DNA from: Flavobacteriales bacterium
GTDB lineage: Bacteria; Bacteroidota; Bacteroidia; Flavobacteriales; Flavobacteriaceae
Assembly: GCA_017303755.1 (NCBI GenBank)
Contig: JAFLBS010000001.1
Span: 186,001 to 250,000, forward strand
Reading direction: 5' to 3'
DNA length: 64,000 bases
Position numbers and translations under genes: made by a program. Shown piece after piece: positions 51,390-60,259 of this stretch (position 1 is its first letter; each line of letters starts with the position of its first letter). The notes under the pieces are model-generated. The model was not told the DNA's origin and did no database searches. It saw only the letters and a program-made list of their open reading frames with translations.

Positions 51390-51499
51390 AAATTCAATAG
51401 CAATATCAAAAGTCAATGGCAATATCAAAAGTCAATGGCAATTTTCAAGATTCATGACAATTATTGATTTTTGATATTGATATTGTCATTGTCATTGAT
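51390..51499. repeat. CAATNN / NNATTG hexamer tract
   Basis: CAATAGCAATATCAAAAGT and a near-copy, CAATGGCAATATCAAAAGT, are followed by ATTGATTTTTGATATTGATATTGTCATTGTCATTG (in pieces: ATTGATTTTTGATATTG, then ATATTGTCATTGTCATTG). It is a quasi-palindrome that fills the gap between convergent doxX and glycosylase genes, related to 7500-7614 and 8772-8879. Confidence 0.65.
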
Positions 51500-52102
51500 T
51501 TATATCTTATTCCTTTTTTTAAGATAGTAATGCCAAATGGTAAATGAAGCAAAAGTGCGGTATGGTTTCCAATTATCGGAAACGGATTGCATTTCTTCGT
51601 GGGTTTGGCAATTGTACAATTCTTTGAGTGTATTTTTGATGGCGATATCACCCAGCGGAACAATATCGGGTGATTGAAGGCAAAACATTAAATACACTTC
51701 GATACTCCAGTTTCCGACACCTTTTATGGTGATGAGCTCTGCGCGGATTTCTTCTTCGGATTTGGATGGATAACTTTCGAAATTGATTTGATTGGAAAGT
51801 ACTTTTTCGGCTAAATCTTTTAAATAGATGATTTTCTGACGCGAAACACCACAACTGCGTAAGTCTTCATCGGAGCAGTTCAGAATAGTCTCGGGAGTGA
51901 TATTTTGCAGTTTGTTTTGGATTTTAATGTAACATGCTTTTGCCGATTCGATGGACACTTGTTGCTCCAAAATAATGTGACACATAGAAGCAAAACCTTC
52001 GTCGCGTTTTTGAATGATTGGATGTCCAAAATTTTCTAAGATGAATTGAAGTTTTTCGTCTTTGGAAATAAGATGTTGTATGTGTTTTTCTGTATTAGCC
52101 AT
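51500..52102 (-). CDS. DNA-3-methyladenine glycosylase-like HhH-GPD protein
   Basis: A 200-residue base-excision repair glycosylase. The helix-hairpin-helix is LITIKGVGNWSIEVYLMFCL, followed by the catalytic Asp in IVPLGDIAIK. LEQQVSIESAKACY in the first half is typical of AlkA/Mag-type enzymes. The start at 52102 (MANTEKHIQHLI) is chosen; the frame stays open upstream only because it runs through structured element copy 4. It probably removes alkylated purines. Confidence 0.9.
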   Translation of the reverse strand: MANTEKHIQHLISKDEKLQFILENFGHPIIQKRDEGFASMCHIILEQQVSIESAKACYIKIQNKLQNITPETILNCSDEDLRSCGVSRQKIIYLKDLAEKVLSNQINFESYPSKSEEEIRAELITIKGVGNWSIEVYLMFCLQSPDIVPLGDIAIKNTLKELYNCQTHEEMQSVSDNWKPYRTFASFTIWHYYLKKRNKI

Positions 52103-52167
52103 TTTTCTGTATACTCTATATTGCTTTCTGAAATCTGCCTTCTGCGTTCTCACTACTGCGTTCTGAA

Positions 52168-52311
52168 CTAGCCCTGATAGCAATGGAAAGCCCACAAGGC
52201 CAAAAAGTAGTTTTTGTTGACTTGCAGAAGCGACCAACGGAAGCTTTTGAAAGGCTTAGAAAAACACTTTTTGGACTGAGGACTTGTAATGGATAGCAGG
52301 AAATAGCTTCT
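52168..52311 (-). repeat. Structured intergenic element, copy 4
   Basis: A 144-bp copy with well-kept ends (CTAGCCCTGATAGCAATGGA; ATGGATAGCAGGAAATAGCT). The arms GGCCAAAAAGTAGTTTTT and AAAAACACTTTTTGGACTG pair. The apex is AGCGACC-N3-CGGAAGCT. Read on the minus strand, it follows the DUF5686 gene (34 bases after its stop) and precedes the glycosylase. Confidence 0.8.
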
Positions 52312-52343
52312 GATTGCTTCGTCGTTCCTCCTCGCAATGACGA
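52312..52343. repeat. Dispersed GATTGCTTCGTCGTTCCTC repeat
   Basis: GATTGCTTCGTCGTTCC followed by TCCTCGCAATGACG is a recognisable dispersed spacer sequence in many bacterial genomes (the GTCATTGCGAGGA type). It lies between copy 4 and the stop of the DUF5686 gene. I assign no function. Confidence 0.5.
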
Positions 52344-54830
52344 CTAGAAGTAGAACCCAAAAGAACCTTTAATAGTGAAATTATTGGTATCAGGAATATC
52401 CCTGTAATTACCTCTCCAACTGCAATCGATGCGGAATACTTTGAAAATATTTCCGATTCCGGCGCTGTATTCCCAATACGGTTTTTCGGGTGAAATGTAG
52501 GTCAATCCCGAAGCATTGAGCAATCTGTTTTCTTCCGAAGTGGTTCCGTACACCGTTTTAATTCCGATGATTTCTCTCCAATTTAATTTTCGCAAATACG
52601 GAACACGCGAGAAAATTTTTCCGTTAAAATTGTGTGTCCATTGTAATGTCGCGTATTCGTCGGTTATGAATTCGTAAAAATTAAGGTTGTTGAAGGTATT
52701 TTCGATGGTGAAATAGGTTTGGTTTCCAGGAACGACACTCATCAAACCGAGTGGCACTTTTCCGAATGTTTTTCCTAATTCCATTATTAAATTTGTACGA
52801 CCTATCGGACCAATTAGCAACGGTTGTTTGTAGTACAATTGTATTTTTTGATAATCAAAATCGCTGTTTGCTAATCCTTTGAAACCTTGACTGTAATTGA
52901 CAAAAATGTGGCTGTATGGACTGTCTACATACATTCGCTCTACTCCGTAACCGATGGTTTTTCGTTTGGGCATGAACTCGAGTTGCACGTTGAATTCGGC
53001 TTGTTTGACTTCACTTTTCGTAATGGTTCGGGCTTCGTCAACAAAATAATCCAACTTGAAGGTATCTGAGGCCGATTCTAAAGTTCGGTAGGTTACACCG
53101 GTTTGAATGGTGAAATTTTTAATTGGCTCGATTTCGGCAGAAAAATTTGTCAGATTAATGTTGGTTAGTTTTCCATTGTTTCCAGAAGAAAACAAACTGG
53201 ACGAAGCAAAACTTCGACCTAAAACATCGTTAGTTGTGGTCAAACTGGCACCAATTTGTTCTACATCGCGTCGATTTCCTCCAGAAATGATGATGCGGTT
53301 TTTCTTTTCAATCATCCATTTTCCAGAAACTCCGTATTTGAATTTATTATCGTCAAAACCATAGGCTGTGTAGGCTTGAATGCGCCATGGATCGTTTCGA
53401 CCGAAATAGGTTCGGCCGCCGACTCTGACGCGAATTCCTTCTACTTCGTTGTAACCAAAAGTGGAATAAATTGGTCCGTAATCGAAATTTTTAAACTCGA
53501 TGTAACCGCTTCCTAAAATGGACACTAAATTATAAAGCTGCTTGAATTTCTTGACGGTTTTGAGTGTATCGAGCATTTTATAGATGCCTTCTTCGTCTTT
53601 GTTGAGTTTTTCGAATCGGTTTTGATTCCAGTACTCTTCATCTCGAGCATAAACGGAATTATCGATAAAATTGACTTCTTCTTTATAGAATTTATCGGGC
53701 TTTTCTTCGTTGAATTTGTGGTTTTTGATGAGTGTGGTTCGTTTGCCATACACACCTTTTGATTCTTCTTTTTTACGCAAAGCAAAATCCGACATCATGT
53801 GATCGCGGGTAAGTAAGAAAACCGAGTCGTTCAACACTTCAAAATCTTGTTCGATGTAAATTTCTTTTACCCAGTTGATGTTGGCACTTTTGGTCACCGC
53901 CATACTGATGTTTTTGATGGCAAAAGTGGAGTCGTTTACCCAGAAGTTCCCTTTGAATGTGAGTTCATTTTTTCGACGTGGATAGAACAAAATGTTGTAA
54001 CACCATTTATCGTCTATGTATGCACTGTCGGATAACACATAATTATAAACATCGATTCCGGTACGCGAAAGCGGACTCGTAAAACTCTTATCAAAGAACA
54101 CTAAATAGTTGTTATATATGTCGTATTCGTTGTATAAATCTTTGATGAACGTATTGACCATATCGCCGTTTTCAAGACCTGAATTACGATTGGCTTTTAG
54201 AATTTCTTTGACTTTACTTTTTTGATTGTCGCCGTAAACATCCGAAATGGCTTCGTTGATGAAAATAGGCAAATAGGTTTTCCCGGTAACTTTAGAAGTA
54301 TCCACTTTATCGAAAATGAATTCCATGCCTTTGAAAATTTTACTTTTCATAAAAGCACTGTCGATGGTATTCATATCAAACTCCACCTTTTCGTATTTTT
54401 CATACTGATACTGATTGAACATTTTGAGTCCGTTTTTACGACGACGTTCCCAAATTTTGCGTAAAATATCCAATGCTGGATTGTTCTTTTTAGAAGTTTT
54501 TCCAGTGTAAATTACCACTTCTTTGAGCACTTCTTCTTCATTCAACACGACTTTCATTTCGTAAGTTACCTTTTTGGTCAATGGAACTTCTTTGGTCACA
54601 TAGCTCATAAAAGAAACTTCAATTGCGGTGTAGTCCTTTTGAGATTCGAGGTAAAACCGACCGTCTTCATTGCTCACGATTCCTTCACTCGATCCACTAA
54701 AAACAACATTAGCAAATGGAATAGGTTGGTTTTTTTTATCTACTACAATTCCGCTCACTTTGGTTTGAGAAAAGACAGTTGGTACAGCAAATAATAAAAA
54801 TAGGAATTTAAAAATAGTATTTTTCGTCAT
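52344..54830 (-). CDS. DUF5686 family outer-membrane protein with carboxypeptidase-regulatory domain
   Basis: An 828-residue protein with a signal peptide ending near TVFSQ. Residues about 24-110 are a carboxypeptidase-regulatory-like (TonB-plug-associated) domain: VSGIVVDKKNQPIPFANVVF. The middle (LDILRKIWERRRKNGLKMFN and onwards) matches DUF5686. The C-terminal half is a beta-barrel ending in IKGSFGFYF, with terminal Phe. Such proteins are abundant in Bacteroidota outer membranes and have no known ligand. It lies downstream of pdhB on the same strand but is separated by a terminator. Confidence 0.9.
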   Translation of the reverse strand: MTKNTIFKFLFLLFAVPTVFSQTKVSGIVVDKKNQPIPFANVVFSGSSEGIVSNEDGRFYLESQKDYTAIEVSFMSYVTKEVPLTKKVTYEMKVVLNEEEVLKEVVIYTGKTSKKNNPALDILRKIWERRRKNGLKMFNQYQYEKYEKVEFDMNTIDSAFMKSKIFKGMEFIFDKVDTSKVTGKTYLPIFINEAISDVYGDNQKSKVKEILKANRNSGLENGDMVNTFIKDLYNEYDIYNNYLVFFDKSFTSPLSRTGIDVYNYVLSDSAYIDDKWCYNILFYPRRKNELTFKGNFWVNDSTFAIKNISMAVTKSANINWVKEIYIEQDFEVLNDSVFLLTRDHMMSDFALRKKEESKGVYGKRTTLIKNHKFNEEKPDKFYKEEVNFIDNSVYARDEEYWNQNRFEKLNKDEEGIYKMLDTLKTVKKFKQLYNLVSILGSGYIEFKNFDYGPIYSTFGYNEVEGIRVRVGGRTYFGRNDPWRIQAYTAYGFDDNKFKYGVSGKWMIEKKNRIIISGGNRRDVEQIGASLTTTNDVLGRSFASSSLFSSGNNGKLTNINLTNFSAEIEPIKNFTIQTGVTYRTLESASDTFKLDYFVDEARTITKSEVKQAEFNVQLEFMPKRKTIGYGVERMYVDSPYSHIFVNYSQGFKGLANSDFDYQKIQLYYKQPLLIGPIGRTNLIMELGKTFGKVPLGLMSVVPGNQTYFTIENTFNNLNFYEFITDEYATLQWTHNFNGKIFSRVPYLRKLNWREIIGIKTVYGTTSEENRLLNASGLTYISPEKPYWEYSAGIGNIFKVFRIDCSWRGNYRDIPDTNNFTIKGSFGFYF

Positions 54831-54839
54831 AGTTGAAAT

Positions 54840-54869
54840 AAAAAAGCCACCTACAAAAGTAGATGGCTC
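54840..54869 (-). terminator. Terminator after pdhB
   Basis: On the minus strand GCCATCTAC pairs with GTAGGTGGC (one G-U pair) around TTTT and is followed by TTTTTTA. It is about 20 bases after the pdhB stop. Confidence 0.85.
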
Positions 54870-54886
54870 AAATATAATAGTTTCTA

Positions 54887-55864
54887 TTATTTATACATTA
54901 CTTTTTTCACCGCTTTAACAACATCTTCTGAATTCGGCAACCATTCTTTTAATAATGTTGGCGAATACGGTGCTGGAGTATCAGCAGTTGTGATTCGTTG
55001 TACAGGAGCATCAAGATAATCAAACGCTCTTTCCTGAACCATATAGGTGATTTCTGAAGCCACACTAGCAAAAGGCCAAGCTTCTTCTAAAACCACTAAA
55101 CGATTGGTTTTTTTCACTGAGTTGATGATGGCATCGTAATCCATTGGGCGAACCGTTCTCAAATCGATGATTTCACATGAAATTCCTTCTTTAGCCAATT
55201 CATCAGCTGCAATAAAAGCTTCTTTAATGATTTTTCCAAAAGAAACGATAGTCACATCTGAACCTTCTCTTTTAATATCGGCAACACCAATCGGAAGAAT
55301 GTATTCACCATCTGGCACTTCACCTTTGTCACCGTACATTTGCTCAGATTCCATGAAAATAACTGGATCGTCATCGCGAATGGCTGCTTTCAACAAACCT
55401 TTGGCATCATAAGGAGTAGAAGGAACAATTACTTTCAAACCTGGTGTATTAGCAAACCAATTTTCAAAAGCTTGAGAGTGTGTTGCACCTAATTGTCCAG
55501 CCGAAGCGGTTGGACCGCGGAATACCATTGGCATTGGGAATTGTCCTGCCGACATTTGACGCATTTTGGCTGCGTTATTGATGATTTGGTCAATTCCGAC
55601 TAACGAGAAATTGAACGTCATGTATTCTACTATAGGTCGACAACCGTTCATTGCAGATCCAACTGCAATTCCAGCAAAACCTAATTCAGCAATTGGAGTA
55701 TCGATTACTCTTTTAGGCCCGAATTCGTCTAACATACCTTTTGATGCTTTGTAAGCACCATTGTATTCGGCTACTTCTTCACCCATCAAATATACCGATT
55801 CGTCGCGACGCATTTCTTCACTCATCGCTTCGGCAATCGCTTCTCTAAATTGTATCGTTCTCAT
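54887..55864 (-). CDS. pdhB: Pyruvate dehydrogenase E1 component, beta subunit
   Basis: A 325-residue subunit of the thiamine-dependent E1 heterotetramer that decarboxylates pyruvate. The start MRTIQFREAIAEAMSEEM is typical. LMGEEVAEYNGAYKASKG contains the TPP-contacting Glu. FRGPTASAGQLGATHSQ and VPSTPYDAKGLLKAAIRDDDP are conserved. The alpha subunit and E2 are not adjacent, so pdhB stands as a separate unit here, which is common in Flavobacteria. A branched-chain ketoacid dehydrogenase beta subunit is the main alternative. Confidence 0.93.
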   Translation of the reverse strand: MRTIQFREAIAEAMSEEMRRDESVYLMGEEVAEYNGAYKASKGMLDEFGPKRVIDTPIAELGFAGIAVGSAMNGCRPIVEYMTFNFSLVGIDQIINNAAKMRQMSAGQFPMPMVFRGPTASAGQLGATHSQAFENWFANTPGLKVIVPSTPYDAKGLLKAAIRDDDPVIFMESEQMYGDKGEVPDGEYILPIGVADIKREGSDVTIVSFGKIIKEAFIAADELAKEGISCEIIDLRTVRPMDYDAIINSVKKTNRLVVLEEAWPFASVASEITYMVQERAFDYLDAPVQRITTADTPAPYSPTLLKEWLPNSEDVVKAVKKVMYK

Positions 55865-55877
55865 ATATACTTATTAT

Positions 55878-55908
55878 TTGTCATCCTGAGCTCAGAGGCG
55901 AAGGATAA
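55878..55908. repeat. Degenerate TGTCATCCTGAGC-type dispersed repeat
   Basis: TTGTCATCCTGAGCTCAGAG followed by GCGAAGGATAA resembles an inverted, diverged copy of the GCCCTTCGACTGCG-CTCAGGGTGACA repeat. It lies upstream of pdhB. Confidence 0.4.
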
Positions 55909-56065
55909 TTTTGGAAAGCAAAAGTAAAAATTAAAAGTGATAAAAGAATTTTTTTGCACTATTTTGTTGGTTGTTTTTCTGAAAAATGAATTTTGTTTTT
56001 AACGAAAACGTTATAATTAAGCTTTAAAAGTTATTTACTAGATTTGCGTTATCAAAAATCACTTT

Positions 56066-56494
56066 ATGGAAAACGATACTTTACAACGCGAAAGTTGGTG
56101 GAACAGAAATTGGAAATGGTTTGTGCCAACGGGTTGCTTAACATTACTTGTCATTGCTGGATTGGTAATTGGCGGAATTGTTTACAGCGTTTCGTCATTT
56201 ATGAAGAACTCAGATGTTTACGTACACTCACTAGAAATGGCTCAAAAGAATCCTGAAGTAACTTCAAAAATCGGAAGCCCAATTGTAACTGATGGTATTG
56301 CCCAAGGCAACATAAGTATAAACAATGACGTTGGTGACGCTAATTTGACAATTCCGGTAAAAGGAAGCAAAGGCAGCGGTTCAATTCAGGTTGTAGCTCA
56401 AAAAACTGGAAAAGAATGGGAATACCAAGTCATGTCTTTTCAATCTGATGACGAATCGAGCGAACCAATCAATTTATTAGAAAAATCCAACTAA
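56066..56494 (+). CDS. Coa1/Tim21-like membrane protein
   Basis: A 142-residue protein. A short N-terminal cytoplasmic part (SWWNRNWKWF) is followed by one transmembrane helix (VPTGCLTLLVIAGLVIGGIV, about 25-46). The soluble domain contains the motif NPEVTSKIGSPI and ends WEYQVMSFQSDD, resembling the cytochrome c oxidase assembly factor Coa1/Tim21 domain family found in Bacteroidota. An actual role in oxidase assembly is not shown in bacteria. Confidence 0.78.
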   Translation: MENDTLQRESWWNRNWKWFVPTGCLTLLVIAGLVIGGIVYSVSSFMKNSDVYVHSLEMAQKNPEVTSKIGSPIVTDGIAQGNISINNDVGDANLTIPVKGSKGSGSIQVVAQKTGKEWEYQVMSFQSDDESSEPINLLEKSN

Positions 56495-56621
56495 TCGGCA
56501 GATCAACCTCAACGAAATCGATATAATACTACTATTTTTATAAAAAATAGTATGCGCGCATACAATTATTCGAAATATATTTTATACTTTTACACACAGA
56601 AAATTTTTAATTCAAAATACA

Positions 56622-57368
56622 ATGAAAATATTAGTTTGCATCAGCCATGTTCCTGATACTACTTCCAAAATTAACTTTGTTAACGGCGATTCAGAATTTG
56701 ACACCAATGGCGTTCAGTATGTCATCAATCCGAATGACGAATTTGGTTTAACAAGAGCGGTTTGGTTTCAAGAGCAACAAGGCGCTAAAGTAACTGTGGT
56801 AAATGTGGGTGGAGCCGATACTGAACCTACTTTAAGAAAAGCATTGGCAATTGGAGCCGACGATGCAATTCGTGTAAACGCAACTCCAACTGACGGATTT
56901 TACGTTGCTAAACAATTGGCAGAAGTCGTTAAAAACGGCGGATATGATTTAGTGATTTGCGGAAAAGAATCATTGGATTACAATGGCGGAATGGTTCCTG
57001 GAATGTTAGCAGGTTTATTGGGTTACAACTTTGTAAACTCATGTACCGAACTTACTGTAGACGGAACATCTGCAAAAGCATCTCGTGAAATTGACGGTGG
57101 AAAAGAAGTAATTTCTGCTTCATTACCATTGATTGTTGGTGGACAAAAAGGATTAGTAGAAGAAAAAGATTTACGTATTCCAAACATGCGTGGAATCATG
57201 ACAGCTCGTACCAAAGTATTAAATGTAGTAGAACCTGTTGGCGCTGACAATGCAACTAAAGCGGTGAAATTTGAAAAACCAGCTCCAAAATCGGCTGTGA
57301 AATTAGTTTCTGCAGACAATTTAGATGAATTAATCAACTTACTTCACAACGAAGCGAAAGTAATTTAG
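56622..57368 (+). CDS. etfB: Electron transfer flavoprotein subunit beta
   Basis: A 248-residue subunit carrying the AMP site. The start MKILVCISHVPDTTSKI, VINPNDEFGLTRAVW and DLVICGKESLDYNGGMVPGM (adenine-binding loop) are characteristic. Together with EtfA it shuttles electrons from acyl-CoA dehydrogenases to the quinone pool. It is 86 bases upstream of etfA and probably co-transcribed. TATACTTTTAC just upstream may be a weak -7 element. Confidence 0.96.
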   Translation: MKILVCISHVPDTTSKINFVNGDSEFDTNGVQYVINPNDEFGLTRAVWFQEQQGAKVTVVNVGGADTEPTLRKALAIGADDAIRVNATPTDGFYVAKQLAEVVKNGGYDLVICGKESLDYNGGMVPGMLAGLLGYNFVNSCTELTVDGTSAKASREIDGGKEVISASLPLIVGGQKGLVEEKDLRIPNMRGIMTARTKVLNVVEPVGADNATKAVKFEKPAPKSAVKLVSADNLDELINLLHNEAKVI

Positions 57369-57454
57369 CAATTAACTGTTTTAGATGGAAACATTCTTTT
57401 TTCACCCAGAACATTTAAACTTTTAAACTATTTTAAACTCTTAAACTCAAAAAA

Positions 57455-58423
57455 ATGTCATTATTAATATACGCAGAATCACAAGATGGGAAATTCAAAA
57501 AAGTAGCTTTTGAATTAGCATCGTATGCGAAAAAAGTAGCCGAATCAATGGGAACTACAGTTACAGCTGTTACAGTAAACGCTGGAAATGTTTCTGATTT
57601 AGCCAATTACGGTGTAAACAAAGTATTGAAAGTAACCAACGATAAATTAGGCAACTTCAATGCTAAAGCTTATGCTGATGTAGTAAAACAAGCGGCACAA
57701 AAAGAAGGCGCTAAAGTAATTGTACTTTCTTCTACAACCGACAGTTTATATCTTGCTGGACTAGTTTCAGTTGGATTGGATGCGGGATTTGCTTCGAATG
57801 TTGTGGGATTGCCATTGAGCACTTCTCCTTTTCAAGTAAAACGAAATGCATTCTCAAATAAAGCATTCAACATCACTGAAATTTCAACTGATGTAAAAGT
57901 GATTTCTTTAGCCAAAAACTCTTTTGGTTTAGTGGAATTAACTTCATCATTAGCAGAAGAAGATTTTGCTCCAAGTTTAAACGATGCTGATTTTGCTGTA
58001 AAAGTTGAATCAGTAGAAAAAACTACAGGAAAAGTAACAATTGCTGATGCTGATATTGTTGTTTCAGGTGGTCGTGGATTAAAAGGTCCAGAAAACTGGG
58101 GAATGTTAGAAGAATTAGCTACAACTCTTGGAGCAGCAACCGCTTGTTCAAAACCAGTTTCCGATTTAGGATGGCGTCCTCATAGTGAACACGTTGGTCA
58201 AACTGGTAAACCTGTTGCAACAAACTTATACATTGCAATCGGAATTTCAGGAGCGATTCAACATATTGCCGGAATCAACTCATCTAAAGTAAAAGTGGTG
58301 ATTAATACCGATGCTGAAGCTCCGTTTTTTAAAGTAGCTGATTACGGAATCGTAGGCGATGCATTTGATATTGTTCCGAGATTGACTCAGAAATTAAAAG
58401 AATTCAAAGCGAACAACGGGTAG
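57455..58423 (+). CDS. etfA: Electron transfer flavoprotein subunit alpha
   Basis: A 322-residue subunit. The C-terminal FAD-binding domain has VVSGGRGLKGPENW, SDLGWRPHSEHVGQTGK and YIAIGISGAIQH, all conserved FAD contacts. The N-terminal domain (SLLIYAESQDGKFKKVAFEL) pairs with EtfB. The gene ends before a dispersed repeat and a terminator at 58596. Confidence 0.96.
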   Translation: MSLLIYAESQDGKFKKVAFELASYAKKVAESMGTTVTAVTVNAGNVSDLANYGVNKVLKVTNDKLGNFNAKAYADVVKQAAQKEGAKVIVLSSTTDSLYLAGLVSVGLDAGFASNVVGLPLSTSPFQVKRNAFSNKAFNITEISTDVKVISLAKNSFGLVELTSSLAEEDFAPSLNDADFAVKVESVEKTTGKVTIADADIVVSGGRGLKGPENWGMLEELATTLGAATACSKPVSDLGWRPHSEHVGQTGKPVATNLYIAIGISGAIQHIAGINSSKVKVVINTDAEAPFFKVADYGIVGDAFDIVPRLTQKLKEFKANNG

Positions 58424-58429
58424 TAAATT

Positions 58430-58590
58430 CCAAAAAAACAAATCACAAATTACAAATAATCTCAAAATTCTAAATTTCAAATTCAAAATGCTTTTTGAAG
58501 TTTATTATTTGAAAAATTTGAATTTATTTGGGTTTTGTTTTTTTGAAATTGGAATTTCACGATTTGTTCTTAAAAATAAAACTAACTCAA
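58430..58590. repeat. AATTCCAA / TTGGAATT spacer repeat
   Basis: The stretch between etfA and its terminator is built of CAAATTACAAATAATCTC-type A-rich units and then complementary TTTGAATTTATTTGGG-type units, ending GAAATTGGAATTTCACG. It is a loose inverted repeat with no coding potential. The 57400-57454 and 59366-59421 spacers hold a different unit, TTTAAACTTTTAAACT. Confidence 0.5.
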
Positions 58591-58595
58591 ACTTG

Positions 58596-58635
58596 ATAAG
58601 CTATCCGAATTAATTTTTGGGTAGCTTATTTTTTT
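58596..58635 (+). terminator. Terminator after etfBA
   Basis: ATAAGCTATCC pairs with GGGTAGCTTAT (one G-U pair) around a 12-base loop and is followed by TTTTTTG. Confidence 0.82.
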
Positions 58636-58732
58636 GTTTTAAGAAGCGAAAGTTTTTTGTTACTTTGCAGTCATTATAAAATACAGTCGATTAGCATTAT
58701 TTCTTTATCTTTCATATTTGATTTAACATAAA

Positions 58733-59362
58733 ATGAGTTTAGTAAAACTTACCATAAAAGGAATTTCTTACAGCCAAACACAAAACGGTGCGTATGCACT
58801 TATTTTAAATGAAGTTGACGGTGAGCGTAAATTACCTATAGTAATTGGTGCTTTTGAAGCGCAATCCATTGCCATTGCATTAGAAAAAGAAATCAAACCG
58901 CCACGTCCTTTAACCCACGATCTTTTTAAAAGTTTTGCCGATCGATTTGATATCGTTGTTAAACAAGTCATCATTCACAAATTGGTTGATGGTGTATTTT
59001 ACTCAAGTATCATCTGCGAAAGAGACAAAATTGAAGAAATCATCGATGCTCGAACTTCAGACGCCATTGCTTTAGCATTGCGATTCAACGCTCCTATTTT
59101 TACATACAAGAACATCTTAGATAAAGCCGGAATTTACCTCAACCCAAATTCACCAGAAACTGAAAATTCAGAAAGCGAAGACGAAGGTGTTTTATCTACT
59201 CCTGAAACTTTTGGGTTTGACAGTAACGAAGGAAAATCGGGCGAAGGTTATGCTAAGTTCAGTTTATCGGAATTGCACGAATTGCTGGAAGGTGCGGTTC
59301 AAGACGAAGATTATGAAAAAGCAGCCAAAATCAGAGACGAGATTTCGAAGAGAGAATCGTAA
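58733..59362 (+). CDS. Bifunctional nuclease family protein with UvrB/C motif
   Basis: A 209-residue protein. Residues about 1-140 form the BFN (DUF151) domain (LPIVIGAFEAQSIAIALEKE; ARTSDAIALALRFNAPIF). The C-terminal about 35 residues (LLEGAVQDEDYEKAAKIRDE) are a UvrB/UvrC interaction motif. The fusion is usual in Bacteroidota. The precise role is unknown; nuclease activity has been reported for the family in plants, and redox or repair roles have been suggested. TTACTTTG upstream (ending 58669) may be its -7 element. Confidence 0.9.
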   Translation: MSLVKLTIKGISYSQTQNGAYALILNEVDGERKLPIVIGAFEAQSIAIALEKEIKPPRPLTHDLFKSFADRFDIVVKQVIIHKLVDGVFYSSIICERDKIEEIIDARTSDAIALALRFNAPIFTYKNILDKAGIYLNPNSPETENSESEDEGVLSTPETFGFDSNEGKSGEGYAKFSLSELHELLEGAVQDEDYEKAAKIRDEISKRES

Positions 59363-59423
59363 CTAGCATTCAGTTGCAACTTTAAACAATTTTAAACTTT
59401 CAAACAACCTTAAACCTTTCAAA

Positions 59424-60248
59424 GTGAAACAATACCACGATTTAGTTAAGCACGTTTTAGAAAATGGAACCCAAAAAGGCGACCGTACAGGAACCGGAAC
59501 CAAGAGTGTTTTTGGTTATCAGATGCGTTTTGATTTAGCCGAAGGTTTTCCGATGGTAACCACTAAAAAGTTACACTTAAAATCGATTATTTACGAACTA
59601 CTTTGGTTTTTGAAAGGCGATACTAATATTGGGTATTTGAAAGAAAATGGTGTGAAAATCTGGGACGAATGGGCCGATGAAAATGGTGATTTGGGTCCGG
59701 TTTACGGTCACCAATGGCGCAATTGGAACAGCGAAGAAATTGATCAAATCACCGAATTAATCGATACATTAAAGAAAAACCCAAACAGCCGACGCATGTT
59801 GGTTTCCGCCTGGAATCCATCCGTTTTACCTGATACAACTAAATCATTTGCCGAAAATGTAGCCAACGGAAAAGCAGCCTTGCCTCCATGTCATGCCTTT
59901 TTTCAGTTTTATGTTGCCGACGGAAAATTATCATGTCAATTGTACCAAAGAAGCGCTGATATTTTCTTGGGCGTTCCTTTTAATATTGCTTCGTATGCTT
60001 TACTCACTATGATGATTGCGCAAGTGTGTGACTTACAAGTGGGCGAGTTCATTCACACTTTTGGAGACGCTCACATCTACAACAATCATTTTGAACAATT
60101 AGAATTACAGTTGTCGCGCGAACCAAAACCGCTACCAAAAATGATATTAAATCCGAATGTAAAAAACATTTTCGATTTTACATTTGACGATTTCACTTTA
60201 GAAGGTTATGAACCACATCCACACATAAAAGGAGTCGTAGCCGTATAA
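59424..60248 (+). CDS. thyA: Thymidylate synthase
   Basis: A 274-residue enzyme that methylates dUMP to dTMP with methylene-THF. [18 protein letters not shown], the phosphate-binding [11 protein letters not shown], the catalytic Cys in [12 protein letters not shown] (about 155) and GDAHIYNNH are all present. The start codon is GTG; the preceding spacer is a TTTAAAC-type repeat and the family start ([11 protein letters not shown]) follows directly. No ATG gives a better start. It is 61 bases after the nuclease gene, and the next gene begins 11 bases on. Confidence 0.97.
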   Translation: MKQYHDLVKHVLENGTQKGDRTGTGTKSVFGYQMRFDLAEGFPMVTTKKLHLKSIIYELLWFLKGDTNIGYLKENGVKIWDEWADENGDLGPVYGHQWRNWNSEEIDQITELIDTLKKNPNSRRMLVSAWNPSVLPDTTKSFAENVANGKAALPPCHAFFQFYVADGKLSCQLYQRSADIFLGVPFNIASYALLTMMIAQVCDLQVGEFIHTFGDAHIYNNHFEQLELQLSREPKPLPKMILNPNVKNIFDFTFDDFTLEGYEPHPHIKGVVAV

Positions 60249-60259
60249 GCCTATTTTTT

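Noticed and set aside
12718-52311. Interpretation of the structured elements as insertion sequences
   Set aside because: They are at most 145 bp, encode nothing, show no target duplications that I can see, and no transposase is in the window. A non-autonomous mobile origin remains possible.
52103-52337. Minus-strand frames through structured element copy 4, including a 45-codon extension of the DNA glycosylase
   Set aside because: The extension is repeat sequence and the family start (MANTEKH) is downstream.
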